A stretch of DNA of 64,000 nt from Glandiceps talaboti (lineage: Eukaryota; Hemichordata; Enteropneusta; Spengelidae), in NCBI RefSeq assembly GCF_964340395.1, contig NC_135558.1:6665001-6729000 (forward strand), read 5' to 3'. The notes beneath the pieces were generated by a model. That model searched no databases. It was not told where the DNA came from and worked only from the letters and a program-made list of their open reading frames with translations. Positions 30,700-64,000 of this stretch are shown here, one piece after another. Numbering within the stretch: the stretch's first letter is position 1; each line of letters begins with the position of its first letter. Made by a program: the position numbers and the translations under genes.

Positions 30700-30828
30700 A
30701 GCTAATAAATCTGGCGGGAAACATGTGCAGCCAATAGTTATTTACGGAAATGCTACGCCATCCTGTAAAGACAAGATTTTGAAAGAAGTCTTTGGTGCTG
30801 TCCTCAGTAGTTCTAGTGACACAAATGG
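30700..30828 (+). CDS. Isolated exon candidate, unknown function
   Basis: After a T-rich tract ending ATCTTAG an open frame (phase 1) reads NKSGGKHVQPIVIYGNATPS, then CKDKILKEVFGAV, and ends SSSSDTN at a GTAATT donor (phase 1). QPIVIYG followed by a Gly/Cys-Lys loop resembles a worn P-loop, but the GxxxxGK[ST] pattern is not met. It has no partner exons that I could find. Its open length (about 60 codons) is not rare by chance here. Confidence 0.22.
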
Positions 30829-31527
30829 TAATTTCAGCAAAGCTTCCCCTGCTGATATCATTACAACTGATATCTAATACAATTTGTGTTCAGTTGTCAG
30901 CGATTATTTAATCACGATAATGTCTACAGATGGTATGGTTCAAAACGAGGTTTTACAGGTACAAGAAGGAGATATTTGAATTATTTGTAAAACTGTGTTG
31001 ATGTAATCTGAGTAATGTATGACGTACAGCAGTATGTCAAACAGGATGTTTTCGAAAAGTGTATATTTTATGAAGGTTCGGCTTTAACTAGGTTGGATAA
31101 CCTACAGTTCATTTGAGCAACTAGAAATTTTAAATTACCTTCTCTGGAGGGATGAGTACGTTTTCATTATAGAGCACTATCGCTATAATATTGCAAGGAT
31201 GGCAAGAGCCACGTCTGTTTTTCTTTTAGTTTGTTGGGTGTTGCAAAATACGAAAGATGGTCTAGCATGGTTAAATTACCTAAGTTGCATCGATTTTTCA
31301 GTGTTGTGTGAACCAAGTAACCTGTTGTATAAAGCATTTCTCCAGAGACATCAATATATTATGCATGTTATTACCATCTGTCTTTATGTGTGGTATACAC
31401 TATCAATGCTATTTTCTATATTTTATACTTTCCAGCCATAGATGCAAGTATGTGATATGTTAACCTCTGAGGCTTATACAATGTATGGATGGGTGTGCCA
31501 CAAAAATGTACGAAATTCGCTTATAGC

Positions 31528-31962
31528 GTTGCAGGTCACCGTTCACTGGCTCTGTTTGATAGAATAATACACGAAACCAATAAAAACTACATGATCTACA
31601 CTAGATTGCAATGTCTTGCTGCATTTAGTCTGATTGAAATATACAATTTAAGGGCCACTCCATCTAGATGTAGACACGGGTGTCAATGTGTTGATGTCTA
31701 TATTTGATGTCTGCATGGTAGACACGGGTGTCAATGTGTTGATGTCTATGTTGAATGTCTGCATGGTGGACACGGATGTCAATGTGTTGAGGTCTATATT
31801 TGATGTCTGCATGGTGGCATGTTAAGTTCAAGGTCAATAGACAAAATGTGGCAAGAAACTGTATTCATTCAATCTTGCTATCTTAAACTGTAGTATGAAC
31901 AGTTTCTTAGTGGTTGCTAATGTGGTTGCATCAAGCTCAGTTGGTGAAGCGTAACCTGCAAC
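31528..31962. mobile_element. Long MITE copy (TIR family A) with internal tandem repeat
   Basis: The ends GTTGCAGGTCACCGTTCACT and, in reverse complement, GTTGCAGGTTACGCTTCACC are inverted repeats matching the copy at 10593. It contains a three-copy 48-bp tandem (31670-31813) and the shared core AACAGTTTCTTAGTGG. At 435 bp it is longer than the 178-bp copy, mostly through its middle section. No transposase ORF is present. Confidence 0.7.
31670..31813. repeat. 48-bp tandem repeat, 3 copies
   Basis: The unit begins GTAGACACGGGTGTCAATG and ends GATGTCTGCATG, with a few substitutions between copies. It lies inside the TIR element; the copy at 59.3 kb carries only one degenerate unit, so the number of units varies between copies. 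Confidence 0.9.
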
Positions 31963-34900
31963 GCGCTGAATATATATATATTCCTGCGACTTTTTCTAAA
32001 GATAAGTTGAGAATTATCTGGGCCTTCATCGAAGATCCTTGTCTCTGTGCCAGAAGTCTGAGAAGTGCAAAGAGTTTAATGATACTTTGCATCGTCGTCA
32101 TGCTGAGTACAATGTGTCTTCGTTCAGATCGTCACAAGCCTAAATATATATATCAATACTAATGATAGTGTACATCTGATGCATACTGCATTGGTTCCAT
32201 TTTTCGATCAATCGATCAGAGCAATGACGTAGTCTGCCATTTCACTAACTGTGTTTTTTGTTTACCTTTACGACTTCATATTTTGCGAAGTTAGCATCGA
32301 CTGATTCTGATCAACTTTTTAGAATCTTTTATCATGAACATAAAAACGCAAAAAAAACCTGGACATTAGTTACATTTTGCTAGTTTTAAACACTTAGAGT
32401 GGACATGATGTTCATTTAGGGTCTATGTTTTGAAGTGAAATATAACAACAAAGCTACATAGGTGCAGTGTATTCAGGTATGTCATATATGGTTCTGCAAC
32501 TTTGTGCAAAAGCTTTTGAATATAACACAATTTTAATGACATTTGCGAAAACATCACTCTTTAGATAAGTTAGAAGGTCAGTTCTACATGCCATCTTGCA
32601 GTTGACTGTTGCAGGATGAATGATTTGTGTTTGTTTTAATATGTTTTAATATGTTTTAATTTGTTTTGTATTTCAACAACGATGAGATTATTTCAAGTTT
32701 GAGTGTTTATAAAAATACAATAATCGTATAAAAACCATGAAGGATCTAATATGTGTGCTTACCTGAGACGAACATTAGATTAAGCCCCCGTCATAGATTT
32801 ATTTACATTTCCCATTAACAAAATGGCCATTATACTTGCCATTGCTCTTAACTTTGACACCAAATTACAGGCTGAATTTTGAGCTATGAGGAAATGTGAT
32901 AAGAAATATAGAGATCTAGAATTCGTGGATATTCGGCCAGGTTGGGTTTTATGGTGGCGGAAGCTATCACATAGTATCCTCGGAAGGTACAATAATTTTG
33001 AAAGTCGAGTCGACCTCTTTCACATCGTATAATTATAATGACAAACTGCTATAGAGAGAATCCCACCAAAATCAGTAAAATCTGCTGATATATAAACTTA
33101 ATGTAGGATGAAACGATCACGCGAGAGGTCACAGTTCGAAAAATTCTAAAGAGATTTTTGTAAAGATGTATTAAAGATGAACGTATTCTAAATCATTGAT
33201 GTTATCGGCAAACACTCGCGAAGACATCTTTTAATCAACGTCGATAAAATGACTGTTCTCGCCTGGAGGGACCTATGATTTGATGCTGAAATTAGTAATG
33301 TGACAATACAGCCTGATTTGTATTGAAGCAAACATTCCATTAGATGTATGGATAATGTATTATCTGATTCACCATATGGTGCGTACGCTTAGCATGGAAT
33401 GATAAAATCACACATTCTCACTAATACTAACTTCAACATGAATACAATCACGGCTAATACTAACTTCAGCATGAATAAAATCACGATGAAAACGTTCAAA
33501 GTCATTTTACTACTATTACAATGTAATTCACACAGACAAATTATAGGGTATTTTTACATTGACAATTAATGACAATTTTCAGATTGTATCAATCTAACTT
33601 CTAACTTCGTGTTGAGCATTCAGACACATAGTAATATGGCAACCTGATTATAAAATCTGATCAAGGAGGGGGTTGATGTGTTTAAATTACTACATTTTAA
33701 TATGTTTAGTGTACTTTTGATTGCGTCCAATTTGACAATGTTGTTTGGCTCAAATATTTAGGACCAAACAACATAGTCAAGCCAGATAACCAATTCTCTA
33801 GGCTAAATCATATTAGCACCTTTCTTGATCTGATTTTGAAACCGACTGAGTATCACATGTAGATGTACATCTCCAGTGTCTCAATGAAGTACCACTTGAC
33901 TTTACACCAGTATCTCTCTCTGAACTACACTATACTATGTGATTTTTACACCACCCTAACATACAACACCTAACATGTGTAATACAACTAAGTTACAACG
34001 CAACACAATATGCAAGACGTCTATGATGTGTGCAGCACGAGGACAGGAATAAATATGCTACACCGCTTCACGTGTCGAAACGCTTTGTTTCACGAGTACA
34101 TTATCTAGTACGATTGTATAGCGAACATTATGTAGTATTGGTGAAACATATAATGCCGAAATGTAGAATTTATTCCCATAATTCCGAAATACGATATTTT
34201 GGATCGTAACAATACTATAGCCCTTCTCTCGTTCATTAACCATTACACTAAGGAAACTAAATTTATTCGAGATAAATATAACTCAAATGCAACTGAAATA
34301 TAACATCAACTGTACAGTTAGTCAAACCCAATGAAGGAAGAAAATAACGAAGTTTTCGTACATTTCAATTTTATTGTTTAGTTATAATATTCCACTAGTT
34401 AGGGAAGTTAAAAAAGCAGATGGAAATTTGCAATCATTTTAATTTCCACATCATTAGGTGGTGATTGTATCTTACTGTTGTCATGGAAGCAGTGGTAGTC
34501 ATGACGTTGGCAATTTACAATGAACATCAATGATACAGGAGATGATAAAATAGAGATGTGCGACCAATATAAGATAAGCCAACACATTTGACAGAGTTGA
34601 AAAGCAGCCGCCATATGCAATTGGGATATTTACTAGCTTAACTGTGCAGTGCTTAAAATTATAGTTACTGGCGTCATAAAGACCAAACTTAATCTTGATT
34701 GGACGACATACTTAAGGAACTCTCGTGTAATCGTTGAGGTGAAGAGGGTAGAAAGTCACATAACGTATGTTGTGACACATCATATTCCATATATTTTCCT
34801 GAAAGGAAGTGACAGTTATTTCTTTGCATGTTCAACTTATCTGTCTTACAGGCTTTGATCAGTATCTTCGTATCTTCGTCCCTAGTGAAATGTTATGTGT

Positions 34901-37019
34901 ATTTAGTCTTTTGACTAGACATGAAAACAGGGATGAACATAAATGATAACGTTTCGCTAGGAACACTGTACCCTATATCCAAAAGACGGCCAAAGTTCAA
35001 TAATAACAGATCATAGTATGTCAATTGCTGTCATCACATCTTAAAGTACGGGTCACTGGCACGTGTCTGTTTAAATCATCACATTTACATGTATCAAGTT
35101 GGCTCAGATATACAGGGCAGATATACTAGTATGAACCCTTGTACAGGAAATGACGTATTGTCGCTAGTCATTGAAGAAGTCTAGGCTGTTGACATCTTCA
35201 TTGAACGATGAATTGTGAAAATCAGAGTGGTAAAACATGATAAAAAGACTTGGACAGGAGCCTCGCTTTCGGTTTTCACGTCGATATCATTTTTATTATT
35301 GACAGTGGGACGAATTGATTTTCTTACCATGACATGTATGCCAAAAGACACTTCATTGACGTTTTATAACAGTGCAAAAGTTCCTATCACTATTCCTATT
35401 GTTTGAGAAAGGGGTTTGTAGTAACGTTCACCAGGCCAGGAGGTAATTGCCAGTAAATAGTGACTTGAATTTTAGTAAAATGGGTCACAAACGAGAATCA
35501 TAAATGACATGAAAACTACTGTAGTTTTAACAAATCAGGAAGTATAAATAGAAAATCACACTGAAACGACGTCAGTCTTTCTCTCATGAAGTACACCATT
35601 ACTATTTAATCTCATATTCTCTTTAAAGTAAGATGTTAACATTGCCAGATAGATTTGCACTTCATACATCAAGCAATATCATGATCAGTTTCATATAATG
35701 TGATTAAATTCACAAATGACACGAACAAATATAGCCTCCAACGTAAAATACGAGGGTCGTGCAATTATCAGCTGGAGACAAATGCTGATCATCTCTCAAG
35801 GGCACAAGGTTGTTAAAGATTATTTTTCCGCCCCCTCACAATTACTGCAAACCTTCATAGTATATTGTGTAACAGCAGAACATTAGAGTGTACTTTGAGA
35901 CACTGTCGTGTGCTATTAACCCATTAGGAAAATAGTGTGTCAAGCAAGGCAGCTCGGTGTCTGGTGTTCTTTGAAATTTTCACTCCACAACCACATATAT
36001 ACATATACATGTGTACGTACGTAACAATTTACAAAATTAAGTCATTTGCACGAAGAGCTATCAAAATATCAAAAGTTAAAATGCTGATATGTTAATTCTG
36101 ATTTCCAGACATTTTACAACTCAAGCAAATGAGCAGACAGAGTAAATATGTTAGTATAAAGTACATGAATTCCCAGTCCTCGATATTACGACCTTCTAAT
36201 GTCCGCTTTGAGCAAACAGATTTAAACCGATTGACAGGACATATTGTGATACCGTCATCCAGCAGGTTATAATCATATATATCAATATTACCATTACACG
36301 AATGTTGTTCGATCCCATCAATTCAGACACAGCTTGTCAAAAATCTCCATGGAACAATTCAATCAATGTATGCCTAACCTTTCATTGGGATTAGTGATAT
36401 GGGTAATATTACTGTAATATAATACCAGCTTAGACAAATATACATCTTTTAAACTTCAAATTCATTTGTAAGAACGTTATCATACACAGCAGTAAATTAC
36501 ACTGTAAACGACTAGTAGCCGTAAACCAGACGATACCAAATGATTTTCCAGTTTATAGACCACCTAGCACGTTAGAAATTCGACAAGTATAACACTGGTG
36601 GTGTGCCAAGGAGTTGCGGCAATACAACATGTGCATTTGAGTAGGAACGTAATGTTCATGGGATTACATGTAGCTTAATTTGATCTGATTGGTTGGAGCG
36701 TACGTGTGCTGTAATTCGTCCTAGCTAATGGTACTACAACGTTTGTTGAAATTACACGGTTGTCTCATAACCAGTCTTTAGAAAACCGCAATGACGCCTC
36801 TGTAAGTGCTTTCTCATCCAGTGTGTTAGCTCCTGTCACCGTTTTTGATATTTGCCGTTGCAGACATAGACAACTGTAGAGAAATGTTTTAGATCTAAAA
36901 TGCACTGTACCAACGTTACTCCCTTTTTACGATGTTAATGTCATCTTGTATTTCAGTACTAGTAAGCTGATTACACGTACATAGTTGTCTACTACACCCA
37001 AGTAAAAAGTCGACGGAAC
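31963..37019. other. Region upstream of the ApeC gene, no gene seen
   Basis: Contains one short direct repeat (33421) and chance ORFs. Promoter sequences for the gene starting at 37020 should lie near its end, but I see no clear TATA box or initiator. Confidence 0.4.
33421..33486. repeat. 33-bp direct repeat, 2 copies
   Basis: Two adjacent copies beginning CTAATACTAACTTCA, differing at three bases. Confidence 0.9.
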
Positions 37020-63739
<26,720 letters not shown>

Positions 63740-64000
63740 AAGATGAATCCTTGTAGACGATCTACTTCACTTGCATAGCCAGCGAGTGGTTAGGAAATCG
63801 TCGACCCATCTGTCTGTCTGTCTATATACTAAATTAATCAACGGGCCTGTATAGGTTACTGGTACCATATAGATTTATTCATCATAAAGATAGTTCTCGT
63901 TCAAGCAAATACAGAAAGAAATCTCCAATTAAAAACATATGACAAAATTAACAGGATGCTTTTGTAAGTATTTGTAACTATATATCTAAGACAGATAAAC

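Noticed and set aside
31199-31441. ORF with a signal-like start (MARATSVFLLVCWVL)
   Set aside because: No donor with the phase needed by exon 2, and the rest of the ORF is uninformative.
32780-32992. Minus-strand ORF ending LLMGNVNKSMTGA
   Set aside because: Residue use looks fairly natural but there is no domain, start context or splice partner; probably chance or an unknown repeat.
36110-36270. Open frame after a TTTCCAG acceptor (contains MSRQSKYVSIKYMN)
   Set aside because: Length is within chance for this base composition and no usable donor of matching phase follows.

Overview
This is a eukaryotic nuclear window, AT-rich and gene-poor. It is full of long simple repeats (TA, CT, CATA, AATC/AACC), minisatellites and fragments of transposable elements. 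No bacterial-type gene density, rRNA or intact tRNA is visible. The one gene I can reconstruct carries an ApeC (apextrin C-terminal) domain. As I recall the family, it is common in marine invertebrates and absent from vertebrates. Together with the non-LTR retroelements and a hammerhead ribozyme of the Penelope-associated kind, this points to an aquatic invertebrate such as a lancelet, hemichordate, mollusc or cnidarian. I cannot choose between these from the sequence.

Layout. From 1 to about 15.8 kb there is no convincing gene. This part holds microsatellites, a hammerhead ribozyme between two TA arrays (3.70-3.76 kb), a related degenerate motif (6.1 kb), a split coiled-coil-like small ORF (5.7 kb), a small terminal-inverted-repeat (TIR) element (10.6 kb) and a possible hAT end (12.7 kb). 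At 15.85-16.20 kb two phase-compatible exon-like ORFs form a possible gene fragment. From 17 to 37 kb there are degenerate minisatellites, a tandemly duplicated tRNA/SINE-like unit (22.3 kb), a compound microsatellite (28.1-28.5 kb), one isolated exon candidate (30.70 kb) and a second, longer copy of the TIR element (31.5 kb).

From 37.02 kb to about 63.74 kb lies a plus-strand gene of about seven coding exons. It encodes a signal peptide, a complete but divergent ApeC domain split over three exons, a stalk, and a single transmembrane helix with a short basic tail. Its first intron (20.5 kb) contains two decayed LINEs, a 22-copy 35-bp minisatellite, further tandem arrays and a 243-bp foldback transposon with an intact target duplication. 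Its third intron contains another copy of the TIR element, broken by a later 733-bp insertion.

The predicted product is a membrane-anchored ApeC protein, a plausible cell-surface lectin or immune receptor. Studied ApeC proteins that I know of are soluble, so this architecture is the main point of interest. The last coding exon is uncertain and may lie beyond the window.
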